In this document: piece after piece, positions 1-7,151 of the stretch
How the letters are laid out: the number at the start of each line of letters is the position of its first letter
Position numbering within the stretch: the first letter of the stretch is position 1
Assembly (NCBI GenBank): GCA_900557285.1
Contig: USSJ01000008.1
Location: 1 to 13,060 of the forward strand
DNA length: 13,060 bases
From: an uncultured Clostridia bacterium
Lineage (GTDB): Bacteria > Bacillota > Clostridia > Christensenellales > Borkfalkiaceae
Direction of reading: 5' to 3'
The notes under the pieces: model-generated
The model's database searches: none
The model's input: the letters and a program-made list of their open reading frames with translations, nothing else
Told to the model about the DNA's origin: nothing
Program-made: the position numbers and the translations under genes

Positions 1-2
1 TT

Positions 3-689
3 GAAAAAATAGCCGGCATTTTGCACGGCATAGAGAGCTCCCAGGCAGAAGCGCTGCAAAAAGCGGGCGAGCGGGTATGCAAGGTGATCGCGGAAGGCGG
101 GCTGATCCATATATTCGGCTGCGGGCATTCGCATTTGCCGGGGCTGGATGCGTTTTATCGGGCGGGAGGGCTTGCGAACGTATCGCCCATGCTGGATACG
201 GATCTGATGTTGCATAACGGTGCGGCGAAATCGAGCCGAATGGAAAAGATGAACGGGATCGGGTCGGAAATTTATCGGCGGTATCAAGCGGAACGGCGCG
301 ATATGCTCATTGTATTTTCCTTATCGGGGAAGAATGCGGTACCCATCGAGCTGGCGGATTGTGCGCGGAAGGCGGGCGTATACACGGTAGCGGTGTCATC
401 CTCGGCTTATTTTGAAAAGGGCGGGTGCCTGCACAGACATGCGGATCTGTTTATCGATTGCATGGTGCCGTACGGAGACGCGGTGGTTTCGGTCGGGTCG
501 GAAAAGATGGGCGGGCTTTCGACGGCGGCGTTCTGTTTTATTCTCAACAGCATACTGATCGACGGGGCAAAGCTGGCCGAGCGGGCCGGGGCGGACGTGC
601 CGATCTATCGGAGCGGAAACATAGAAGGCGGGCGCGAGCATAATCTTGGGCTGGAAGAGAAATATCTTGGGAGGATCAAGCATCTGTGA
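3..689 (+). CDS. SIS-domain sugar isomerase-like protein, 5' partial
   Basis: This is a cytoplasmic sugar-phosphate-binding protein of the SIS (sugar isomerase) fold. The frame is open from base 3 and codes through the window edge (E-K-I-A-G-I-L-H-G...), so the TTG at 21 is most likely an internal leucine and the true start lies upstream. The visible 228 codons include the glycine-rich strand-loop FGCGHSH near the start and LIVFSLSGKNAVPIELA (about nucleotides 310-360), the typical SIS phosphosugar loop with serines in S-L-S-G. The later YRAGG and GSEKMGGLS stretches also fit stand-alone SIS proteins of about 240 residues, so only some 10-20 residues are probably missing. It overlaps the kinase gene by 4 bp, so the two are translationally coupled. 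SIS proteins of this type are isomerases, or binding proteins for phosphorylated or amino sugars; the exact substrate is not visible. Family call is firm, reaction is open. Confidence 0.88.
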   Translation, partial: EKIAGILHGIESSQAEALQKAGERVCKVIAEGGLIHIFGCGHSHLPGLDAFYRAGGLANVSPMLDTDLMLHNGAAKSSRMEKMNGIGSEIYRRYQAERRDMLIVFSLSGKNAVPIELADCARKAGVYTVAVSSSAYFEKGGCLHRHADLFIDCMVPYGDAVVSVGSEKMGGLSTAAFCFILNSILIDGAKLAERAGADVPIYRSGNIEGGREHNLGLEEKYLGRIKHL

Positions 690-1537
690 GCAAGGTCGCG
701 GTGATCGGGTTAGCCGGGGAATCTGTATTTCTGACGGTGGAGAAATTTCATGAAGGGGGAGAAACCTTGGTTGCGGACGCGTTTGTCACGCAGCCGGGGG
801 GAAAAGGTTTTAACCAGGCGGTTGCGGCAAAACGTGCGGGAGCGGAAGTAAGTTTTCTTGCCGCGGCGGGGAACGATGCGTATGCGGAAAGCATACAATC
901 TTTTTTGACAAAGGAAGAGATTCGGTGGAAATTGCCGCGAAAGGCGGACAGGACGGCGTATGCAGCGATCCTGACCGACCGCAGCGGAGCAAACCGGGTA
1001 ACGGAATACATCGGCGCGCAGCTGGAGGAACGGGACGTATCGGATTTTGAAGAAGAGATCGCGTGTGCGGACATATTGCTGCTGAGCAACGAAGTGCCGC
1101 TGCGGGTGAACGAAGCGGCGGCGCGGACAGCTAAGCGGCACGGGACAAAGATCATATTGAACCCGGCGCCGTCCGTGAAACTGTCGGAAGAACTCAAGAG
1201 AGCGGTCTGGCTTTTTACGCCGAACGAATTCGAAACGGAAGGGCTTGAGCGATACAAAAATGCAGTAGTAACGTTGGGGAAGCGCGGTTGTTTGCTGCGC
1301 GCGACGGGGGAAACAATTCCTGCCAGAAGTGTAACGGCGGTCGATACGACCGGGGCGGGAGACGTGTTCAACGGGTACCTTGCGGCGAGACTTGTTGCAG
1401 GGGATAGTCTGAAGGAAGCGGCGGAGATCGCCAATACAGCTTCCGGAATTGCAGTTACGAGGAAAGGAGCGGTAACTTCGGTACCGTATTTAGAGGAGGT
1501 AATCAGAGAGTATGGATCGTTGTCAGAAAGGGCTTGA
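686..1537 (+). CDS. PfkB-family carbohydrate kinase (ribokinase-like)
   Basis: This 283-residue cytoplasmic kinase should phosphorylate a free sugar or nucleoside with ATP. Both PfkB signatures are present: the N-terminal substrate-binding PGGKGFNQAVAAKRAG (residues 37-52) and the C-terminal DTTGAGDVFNGYLAA (220-234), whose Asp226 is the expected catalytic base in the GAGD anion hole. NPAP (159-162) and TPNE (178-181) are typical of ribokinase rather than fructokinase. Length is slightly short of the usual 300 or so. The start is GTG at 686, overlapping the upstream stop as GTGA, with a GGGAGGA-like ribosome site at about 669-675. The 3' end overlaps the next gene by 26 bp. The neighbours (SIS protein, oxidoreductases, sugar ABC importer) suggest that it phosphorylates an imported monosaccharide. 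The sugar cannot be named; ribokinase itself is possible but unproven. Confidence 0.9.
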   Translation: MSKVAVIGLAGESVFLTVEKFHEGGETLVADAFVTQPGGKGFNQAVAAKRAGAEVSFLAAAGNDAYAESIQSFLTKEEIRWKLPRKADRTAYAAILTDRSGANRVTEYIGAQLEERDVSDFEEEIACADILLLSNEVPLRVNEAAARTAKRHGTKIILNPAPSVKLSEELKRAVWLFTPNEFETEGLERYKNAVVTLGKRGCLLRATGETIPARSVTAVDTTGAGDVFNGYLAARLVAGDSLKEAAEIANTASGIAVTRKGAVTSVPYLEEVIREYGSLSERA

Positions 1538-2219
1538 CATGCTGATGGAAAAATATGAAATTCCCGGTACGGCAAAGCTGCTTCGCGGGGATGTTGTAAG
1601 GATCGACGGGAGCGATTATCCGTTGCTTCCGTGGAAAAACACCAGGCGTTTCGAGGAATTGCGGAACATAGTCAGGAGCGGCAGGCTGGGAGCCGTGTGT
1701 ACATACAGGATCGGGCACACGGCAGTGCGCGGTACGGATTTGTTTTCGCTGTTGGAACGGGAAGCGGGCATTTTGGAATTTACGGTGGATTCGCCGGTCA
1801 GGGAAGCATTTGCCGTCGGGAGCGGGGATGTGATGAACTGTATTCTTGAAACGGAGAACGGCTGTGTATGCACGATAGAGCTGGCTGCGACGCTGAACGA
1901 AGGGGCGGCGGACGTAGACAAACACGAGATTATTGCCAGGCACGGGATCGCGTGCGACAGGGTCGTCGACACGCAGGTGCCGCAGAATTCCATTTATATG
2001 TTTTGTAAAGATTGCAAGGAATTCACGGACACGGATTTTGAATTGTATGATTACAGCGAAGGGGAGATAGCGCGGATCCGCAACGCATTTGCGATCTTGA
2101 AAGACAAGGCTGCGCGGACAGAAAATCTGGCGGGGAAGGCGCATTTGGAAGAAGTCCTCAAAGCAGTGAGACAATCGCTGGAACTTTGTGAAAATTGTAA
2201 GGTGAAAGAAAATGGATAA
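1512..2219 (+). CDS. Gfo/Idh/MocA-like C-terminal-domain protein lacking the NAD-binding domain
   Basis: This 235-residue protein is best read as a stand-alone C-terminal (alpha/beta, substrate-binding) domain of a Gfo/Idh/MocA oxidoreductase. The stretch RRFEELRNIVRSGRLGAV resembles the start of that domain. Further on, SGDVMNCILETENGCVCTIE fits its typical 'D-...-ENG-...-E' beta-sheet region, followed by a charged helical C-terminus where full enzymes have their last helices. No Gly-rich dinucleotide motif occurs in the first 45 residues, which instead hold a short segment with IDGSDYPLLPWKN. It starts with ATG at 1512 after GAGGAGG at 1493-1499 and overlaps the kinase by 26 bp and the next gene by 8 bp. 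The protein could be a non-catalytic partner of the downstream oxidoreductase or a degenerate remnant. The intact frame and the good ribosome site argue for a functional gene. Family assignment is by pattern only. Confidence 0.6.
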   Translation: MDRCQKGLDMLMEKYEIPGTAKLLRGDVVRIDGSDYPLLPWKNTRRFEELRNIVRSGRLGAVCTYRIGHTAVRGTDLFSLLEREAGILEFTVDSPVREAFAVGSGDVMNCILETENGCVCTIELAATLNEGAADVDKHEIIARHGIACDRVVDTQVPQNSIYMFCKDCKEFTDTDFELYDYSEGEIARIRNAFAILKDKAARTENLAGKAHLEEVLKAVRQSLELCENCKVKENG

Positions 2220-3288
2220 AGTAAAGATTGCAATGATGAGCATGACGCACGGGCATACGCGTAAATATTATGACGTGCTGAAAAACAATCCGAAACTGGA
2301 ATGGATAGCGGTTTCGACGGCGAACGAGGAAGTCAGGGAGATATTTCTGAACAGCGTGAAGGGCATACCCTGTTATGATTCGGACGAAGAGATGCTGAAC
2401 AGGCATCCCGAGATCCAGGCGGTGATCCTGGCGAGTGAAAACAGTGAGCATCTGCGTCAGGTGCAGCTCTGTGCGGAGCGCGGCATCGACGTGCTTTCCA
2501 TGAAAATACCGACTTTTGATATGGACGAATATGCGCAGATGCAAAAGGCGGTCAGGGAGAGCGGCATCGTATTTCAGATCGAACTGGAAATGCATTACAA
2601 TCCCGTTGTCCGCAGGCTGAAAGAACTGATTGCGGGAAAAGTGATGGGGGATATGCATGCATTCAATGCGACGAACATCACGCTGTCGCCGGTGTGGGCG
2701 TTTCCCTGGCAGGGAGTGCCCGAGAAGAGTTACGGAAAGAGGATAGAGGTCGGAGCGGGAAGCGGGAAATTCCGCGGCGGAGCGCTGTGTGATCATCCGC
2801 ATATATTCGATTTGATCCGCGATGTCACGAAGAGCGAATTTGAAATGATCTATGCCAAGGTCGCGCCCAATATGCGAACGGAGCTGGAAGTGGAAGATAT
2901 GCTGGCGGTGGTCGGGAAAATGAAAAACGGTGTGGTGTTTTCTCTTGATCCGAGCTGGTCGCGGCCGGAAAACCGACTGAAAGTACCCGGCCCGGGTTGG
3001 GAGGTATTTCCCAAGCGCATGGAAGTGAATGTTGTCATACACGGGACAGACGGTTCGGTGTATGCGGATTGTTTCGGTCCCAACACATACCACAACGGGC
3101 TGCCTGAAAACAAATACACGGTGCAATATACATACTTTGACGAGTGGATCGGAATGATCGACGAGTTTGTGGAGAATATCCGTTTCCGCAGGAAACCGAA
3201 GATCAATCTGGACTGGCACAAAAACACGATCTGTGCGATGAATGCGGTGTATGAAAGCATATCGAAAGGCAAGCCTGTCCGGTTATGA
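2212..3288 (+). CDS. Gfo/Idh/MocA-family oxidoreductase
   Basis: This is a 358-residue cytoplasmic protein with the two-domain layout of NAD(P)-dependent sugar or inositol dehydrogenases. The Rossmann half (about 1-120) has strand KIAMMSM followed by THGHTR where classical members have GxGxxG, then strands at WIAVS and AVILAS. The usual E-K-P motif appears as MKIP (Lys98, Pro100), so the lysine is kept but the Glu is not. In the C-terminal half, GGALCDHPHIFD (189-200) matches the conserved GG...D..xH..D segment, with Asp194 and His197 as candidate catalytic residues. It starts at ATG 2212 with AAGGTGA at 2199-2205, overlapping the previous gene by 8 bp. It probably oxidises or epimerises a sugar derived from the imported glycan. 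The altered glycine motif leaves the cofactor mode uncertain; a non-redox role is possible. Confidence 0.82.
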   Translation: MDKVKIAMMSMTHGHTRKYYDVLKNNPKLEWIAVSTANEEVREIFLNSVKGIPCYDSDEEMLNRHPEIQAVILASENSEHLRQVQLCAERGIDVLSMKIPTFDMDEYAQMQKAVRESGIVFQIELEMHYNPVVRRLKELIAGKVMGDMHAFNATNITLSPVWAFPWQGVPEKSYGKRIEVGAGSGKFRGGALCDHPHIFDLIRDVTKSEFEMIYAKVAPNMRTELEVEDMLAVVGKMKNGVVFSLDPSWSRPENRLKVPGPGWEVFPKRMEVNVVIHGTDGSVYADCFGPNTYHNGLPENKYTVQYTYFDEWIGMIDEFVENIRFRRKPKINLDWHKNTICAMNAVYESISKGKPVRL

Positions 3289-3416
3289 TTTTGAACGGTA
3301 TTTGACTATACGCCTTGCGGAGCATGGCGGAAGGGTATAAACGCACGGATACGTCTGAATTTGCAGAACGCGGCATGATTCTGATCTTTGAAAAAAGAGC
3401 GTATCGGTTTTGGAAG

Positions 3417-3455
3417 TCCGATCGGCAGCGGAGGCCGCCGCGCCGACGGATCGGA
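3417..3455 (+). other. GC-rich imperfect hairpin in the leader
   Basis: TCCGAT (3417-3422) can pair with ATCGGA (3450-3455), CGGC (3423-3426) with GCCG (3442-3445), and GCGG (3428-3431) with CCGC (3435-3438) around a three-base loop. This leaves a four-base bulge and a small internal loop. No T-run follows, so it is not a standard terminator. It might be a structured 5' leader, an mRNA-processing or stability element, or chance in GC-rich DNA. Confidence 0.3.
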
Positions 3456-3560
3456 TGTCGGGATTTATACGTTTACGGACGGTGATCGGCATACGGTTGA
3501 AAGGCGAAGGGCCGTCCGGAACGGTTTGAAAGGGAAAAGCAGGCAACAGTTACCGAAAAA

Positions 3561-3566
3561 AGGAGG
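3561..3566 (+). promoter_or_regulatory. Strong ribosome binding site for the surface-protein gene
   Basis: A perfect AGGAGG in an A-rich context lies 9 bases before ATG 3576. It is the best Shine-Dalgarno sequence in the window and fixes that start. It suggests the large surface protein is made at a high rate compared with its coupled neighbours. Confidence 0.85.
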
Positions 3567-3575
3567 AAAACAATT

Positions 3576-6167
3576 ATGAATCATGGATACATCGGGGCGA
3601 AGCGATATTTCATGGTCGGCATACTGTCGGCGTTCTTGTCGCTTTGTTTGATCGTGGGGGCGGTTTTGCATTTCAGTCCCCTGCAGACGAACGCGGCGGA
3701 AGGGGGCGCTTATCTGACAGACGGAACGGAAAGTACGGTCACATTGATCAATAAACCCATCACCGAAGAATCCCAGAAACTTTTGAATCCGGACCCGTAC
3801 GTCGGGATCGTCAACGGCGGGCTCAACCGTGCGCTGAACAATGTGGGATTTGTAGAGAGCGGTGAATCGGCGCCGGCGCTTGCGGCGGATGCCCTTGCCG
3901 GATCGAATGACGGAAAGATCATTGATCTGAAGGCGCATTACAGTGATCAGGGGATGGCAAAACTTGTTTTTTCGCAGCCTGTCGAGGCAAACGAGAATAA
4001 GATTTTAACTTTCCGTATCTGGGTGGACATGGACAGGAATCCGAACACGCAGACCATCGGTTCGTATCATTTCTATGCGAACCGTACGGATATTGAAAAA
4101 AAGTATTTTTATAATTTCGGGGAACTGGTAAACAAGCAGAGACAGTGGCTCGAAGTCAGTCTGACGGGGCAGGATATCCTGAACCTCGCGGATGAAGACG
4201 GCAACATCGGCGCACTGTATTTTGTGGTGACGACGTACAACGTGAAGCATGATTCGGTATTCGATATGCCGCCCGATGGGCAGTACGGGCATATCTATAT
4301 CGACGAGATCACCTATGAGAATTCGCCCGATCAGGGAGGATATCCTTATCTTACCACCATGAATTCGGTCACGGCGCAGCTTGACGACAATCCGAGGATC
4401 AACGATCCGCTTCTCACGGCGCAGGGAGGGATCAAGGGAGTGAGCGGAATGGTTGCGGGCGGACTCGGCTTTGAGAGCCGCGCGGTTTTCACCCAGAGCG
4501 GGCCTGCGGGTTCGGAAGACGGTTCGGTCATATCCTTTGAGATTATCAATTCGCACCAGGGTTTGGCGCGGCTTCAGTTCAAACAGTTCAAGAGCGGAGA
4601 GCTGAGCGATGTATCCGTGAAGGCGAGCGAGATCGACGGGCTGAACGTGCGTCTTTGGATGGACGTGGAATCGGACGGATCGAGCACATCGTACGTGCGC
4701 GGAAACTATTATCTGATGGCAGATCGTTACAACATTGAAAACACTTATTATTATGCGGTCAAGGTGCAATGCAATCAGCAAAGGCAGTGGCTGGACGTGA
4801 TCATCACGGGAAACGATCTGCAGAAACTTGCGGATGAAGACGGCAATATCGGAGCGCTGTATTTTTACTATGACACGCACACGACCGATCATCCGACGGG
4901 CGGGCATATTTATATTGACAGCATTCGTTACGACAGTTACAGCATTACATACATGAACGGGACGGAAAAGGTTGCGGAGCAAAAGGTGGTTTACGGGGAC
5001 AAAGCGGAGAGCAATAAAGATCTGCAGGCGCCGGAAGGCAAAGTGTTTGCGGGCTGGACGACGGATGACGAGCATCCCTATTCGAACCTGTATGCGTTCG
5101 GGTCCCGAGTGACTTCTGACGTGACGTTGTATGCCTGGTGGCTGGATCAGACAGAGAATCATCCTGCGGCAGGCCTGTATGTAAGCGAAGACAATCTTGA
5201 AATTTCCCTGTTTGCGGGGAACACCGTGTATATCAAGGATCTGCTGCCGTACGGAACGCAGCTTCTCATCGGAACGGACGGCGAATCGAATTATGCGGTA
5301 TATGCACTGGACGGGATCAGCAATTGTTTTGCGTACACGCAAAGCGGGCTTCAGCTGGACGGCAAAACGTATACGCTGCGGGACGCGCATACGGTGACGT
5401 ATTCGTATTACGGCGACACGGCGGAGATGCGTTACGCGCTGGACGGTGAAGCGGCGGAGAATATTGCGGCGAAGACCAGAGACGGGTTTGCATTTGGGGG
5501 CTGGTCACAGGATGGCGAAACGTTATTCGATTTTGCGGCCAATCCGGTGAAGGGTGATCTGAACCTTGTCGCGCTGTGGTCGTACGTGGAATCCTCCGAT
5601 ATCGATTCGGTTCTGGGAAGTTATTATTCTGCCGATACGGGTTCGATGATCGTGCTCAAGGAGAACGGCGTGGCGCAGTTCCTTTCCGGGGACAAGACAG
5701 AGGAAAAGGAATTCCATTATCTTGTATCCGATCAACTGGTATTTGTGCAGGGAGGAGATCTGGTTCTCAATTATGATGCGTTGCAGCGGGCGTTTGTGTA
5801 CGACGGGAACAGTTATTCGCTGTTGGGGAAATATTTCGTCATGTTTTACAGCGACAACGTTCTGATCATGCGTGCGGAAGCGTCGGAAGGGGCGTACACG
5901 ATCACGGCGCCGACAGCTCCTGCGAAGGAAGGATATGTTTTCAAGGGCTGGCAGACGAGCGACGGAACGGCTTTCGACCCGACCGGTACGGTAGTGGCGA
6001 GCACATCCGTCTATGCGGTTTGGGAAAAAGCGGCGGCGGACAGCACCGTGACCGATCCTGCGGACGGCGGGGATACGGCGATCTGGGCAGTGTTCGGCGT
6101 TACGGTCGCTGTGGTTGTGGCATTCGGCGCCTTTGCCGTGGTGCTTGTCAGGAAAAAGCTGAAATAA
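3576..6167 (+). CDS. Large secreted, membrane-anchored surface protein with duplicated N-terminal module and InlB/Flg_new-like repeats
   Basis: This is an 863-residue extracellular protein. Residues 1-41 form a signal peptide (basic start, hydrophobic 11-32, probable cut near TNAAE). Two copies of an unrecognised module follow at about 70-250 and 270-455. Both contain a W-L-x-V...T-G-x-D motif, an identical LADEDGNIGALYF and a closing GHIYID. Next come three repeats of the Listeria-Bacteroides (InlB B / Flg_new) type at about 457-522, 604-669 and 750-817, recognised by the F-x-G-W core and a final Y-A-x-W or similar. These alternate with two copies of a second beta-rich segment opening G-x-Y-x-S (533-605 and 681-757). 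The C-terminus is one membrane helix (about 834-857) with basic tail VRKKLK and no LPXTG motif. Its place ahead of a sugar importer suggests glycan binding or adhesion at the cell surface. No catalytic motif is evident, so the binding role is inference. Confidence 0.8.
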   Translation: MNHGYIGAKRYFMVGILSAFLSLCLIVGAVLHFSPLQTNAAEGGAYLTDGTESTVTLINKPITEESQKLLNPDPYVGIVNGGLNRALNNVGFVESGESAPALAADALAGSNDGKIIDLKAHYSDQGMAKLVFSQPVEANENKILTFRIWVDMDRNPNTQTIGSYHFYANRTDIEKKYFYNFGELVNKQRQWLEVSLTGQDILNLADEDGNIGALYFVVTTYNVKHDSVFDMPPDGQYGHIYIDEITYENSPDQGGYPYLTTMNSVTAQLDDNPRINDPLLTAQGGIKGVSGMVAGGLGFESRAVFTQSGPAGSEDGSVISFEIINSHQGLARLQFKQFKSGELSDVSVKASEIDGLNVRLWMDVESDGSSTSYVRGNYYLMADRYNIENTYYYAVKVQCNQQRQWLDVIITGNDLQKLADEDGNIGALYFYYDTHTTDHPTGGHIYIDSIRYDSYSITYMNGTEKVAEQKVVYGDKAESNKDLQAPEGKVFAGWTTDDEHPYSNLYAFGSRVTSDVTLYAWWLDQTENHPAAGLYVSEDNLEISLFAGNTVYIKDLLPYGTQLLIGTDGESNYAVYALDGISNCFAYTQSGLQLDGKTYTLRDAHTVTYSYYGDTAEMRYALDGEAAENIAAKTRDGFAFGGWSQDGETLFDFAANPVKGDLNLVALWSYVESSDIDSVLGSYYSADTGSMIVLKENGVAQFLSGDKTEEKEFHYLVSDQLVFVQGGDLVLNYDALQRAFVYDGNSYSLLGKYFVMFYSDNVLIMRAEASEGAYTITAPTAPAKEGYVFKGWQTSDGTAFDPTGTVVASTSVYAVWEKAAADSTVTDPADGGDTAIWAVFGVTVAVVVAFGAFAVVLVRKKLK
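4137..4223 (+). repeat. Conserved core of N-terminal module, copy 1
   Basis: This encodes residues 188-216 of the surface protein, including QRQWLEV and LADEDGNIGALYF. It is the best-conserved part of an internal duplication whose second copy lies 642 bp downstream at 4779-4865. The nucleotide sequences have diverged at synonymous sites, so the duplication is old and the protein sequence is under constraint. Confidence 0.85.
4779..4865 (+). repeat. Conserved core of N-terminal module, copy 2
   Basis: This encodes residues 402-430 of the surface protein, including QRQWLDV and the same 13-residue LADEDGNIGALYF as copy 1. Both copies end about 20-25 residues later in GHIYID followed by an I-x-Y strand, so the unit is a complete domain of about 180 residues rather than a short motif. 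Confidence 0.85.
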
Positions 6168-6206
6168 AAGGGTTGGTTGGAGAAACAGGCTATTCAAAAA
6201 GTATTT

Positions 6207-6212
6207 AGGGGA
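6207..6212 (+). promoter_or_regulatory. Ribosome binding site deciding the permease start
   Basis: AGGGGA lies 6 bases before ATG 6219. A TTG at 6177 is also in frame and would add 14 residues, but it has no comparable site and the added residues are not typical of permeases. The ATG is therefore preferred. Confidence 0.65.
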
Positions 6213-6218
6213 ACATAT

Positions 6219-7151
6219 ATGAAAACAACCGGTGGCGCGAAAAAGAGAAAAAGACGGAGCGCGGAGGAATGTATATTCATCATCAGTTTTATTATTCTCC
6301 CGATCGCATATTTTCTCGTATTTTATGTGTATGTCAATCTGAATTCCTTTGTTATGGGGTTTCAGCTCCGTGAAAACGGGCAGACGGTGTGGACGTTGGA
6401 TAATTTCAAGCGGTTTTTCACCGAGATTTCCGAATCGGGATCGGAATTCCGCATTATTTTCAGGAATACGTTCATCACTTTTGCGATCAATCTTGTGATA
6501 TTTCCGTGGGGGCTGGTCGTATCGTACTTTTTATACAAGAAGATCTGGGGAGCGAAAATATTCAGAGTTTTGTTCTGTCTTTTGATGATCATCCCCTCCG
6601 TCGTGACGACGACTGTTTACAAAGAGATGGTGGGGGTGAACGGATTCATAGCGAAGGGAGTGCAGGAGATGCTGGGGCTGGACTATACTCCGGAGCTGCT
6701 CGGGTCCACGCAATTTGCCAATTATACGATATGGGCAAAGCTGTTATGGGCATCGTTTACCGGCGACATCATCATCTGGGGCGGGGCGTATGCGCGGATC
6801 CCGGATTCGGTATTGGAAGCGGCGAAGCTGGACGGCGTGGGCTGGGTCAGGGAAATTGTTTCCATAATTGTACCGCTCATCTGGCCGACGTTCATACTCA
6901 AATACGTGATCTTGTTTTCGGGGATATTCTCGTCTTCGGGGGATGTATTCCTTTTGACGCAGGGGGAGTACGGGACGAATACGTTTGCCAACTGGATGTA
7001 TATGCAGGTGTATCAGAACAGAGGCTCGGTCCTTTCCAATGCGTATAATTATCTGGCGGCGGTGGGGTTGCTGGTGACGGCCGTGGCGATTACGATCTCC
7101 ACCAGCATCAGAAAGATAGCGAATAAGATCAACGAGGGGGTGACCTATTGA
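6219..7151 (+). CDS. Carbohydrate ABC transporter permease, first subunit (UgpA/LplB-like)
   Basis: This 310-residue inner-membrane protein should form half of the channel of a sugar importer of the carbohydrate-uptake type 1 family. A basic N-terminus (KKRKRR) precedes membrane segment 1 (about 17-39), followed by an extracellular loop and segments near 85-105, 114-132, 172-190, 222-242 and 277-297. The cytoplasmic EAA loop that docks the ATPase is clear: EAAKLDG at 200-206, with IVPLIWP ending the loop. It follows the surface protein after a 51-bp gap with no terminator, so the two are probably co-transcribed. Its stop overlaps the next permease start as TTGA. It pairs with the second permease and the lipoprotein binding protein. 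No ATPase gene lies in the window; an MsmX-type shared ATPase from elsewhere in the genome is likely. Confidence 0.92.
   Translation: MKTTGGAKKRKRRSAEECIFIISFIILPIAYFLVFYVYVNLNSFVMGFQLRENGQTVWTLDNFKRFFTEISESGSEFRIIFRNTFITFAINLVIFPWGLVVSYFLYKKIWGAKIFRVLFCLLMIIPSVVTTTVYKEMVGVNGFIAKGVQEMLGLDYTPELLGSTQFANYTIWAKLLWASFTGDIIIWGGAYARIPDSVLEAAKLDGVGWVREIVSIIVPLIWPTFILKYVILFSGIFSSSGDVFLLTQGEYGTNTFANWMYMQVYQNRGSVLSNAYNYLAAVGLLVTAVAITISTSIRKIANKINEGVTY
7134..7140 (+). promoter_or_regulatory. Ribosome binding site supporting a TTG start
   Basis: GAGGGGG lies 7 bases before TTG 7148, inside the end of the preceding permease gene. The next in-frame ATG is about 90 codons further on, beyond the first membrane segment, so the TTG is almost certainly the start. 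Confidence 0.7.

Larger units (their letters stand above)
3289..3575 (+). other. Non-coding gap/leader before the surface-protein gene
   Basis: These 287 bp separate the intracellular enzymes from the surface and transport genes and are the longest gap in the window. I see no protein-coding frame with a ribosome site and no tRNA-like fold. No hairpin plus T-run would mark a rho-independent terminator. TTGACT at 3302 and TATAAA at 3336 look like promoter boxes but lie 28 bp apart, and TTATAC at 3465 has no matching -35 box. A promoter for the downstream genes is plausible here but not demonstrated. The region ends in a strong ribosome site. Confidence 0.5.

Noticed and set aside
21..23. TTG as start of the SIS gene
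   Set aside because: Coding continues upstream in frame to the window edge and the family normally has more residues before this point.
2158..3219. Antisense open frame of 353 codons opposite the oxidoreductase
   Set aside because: It is a shadow of the real gene; its composition is biased to His/Arg/Phe and it has no motif. The same holds for antisense frames at 1503-2243, 748-1575 and 10092-10892.
3302..3341. TTGACT and TATAAA as a sigma-A promoter
   Set aside because: The boxes are 28 bp apart, well beyond the usual 16-18 bp.
3417..3455. Hairpin as rho-independent terminator
   Set aside because: No T-run follows and the pairing has a bulge and an internal loop.
3388..3579. Small + strand frame of 63 codons in the leader
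   Set aside because: It uses a TTG start without a ribosome site, overlaps the ribosome site and start of the surface-protein gene, and its protein is low-complexity Gly/Arg/Lys.
4005..5390. Long antisense open frame of 461 codons opposite the surface-protein gene
   Set aside because: It mirrors the codon pattern of the + strand gene. Its protein is rich in Arg, His and Ile with no domain pattern, and the + strand frame has signal peptide, repeats and membrane anchor.
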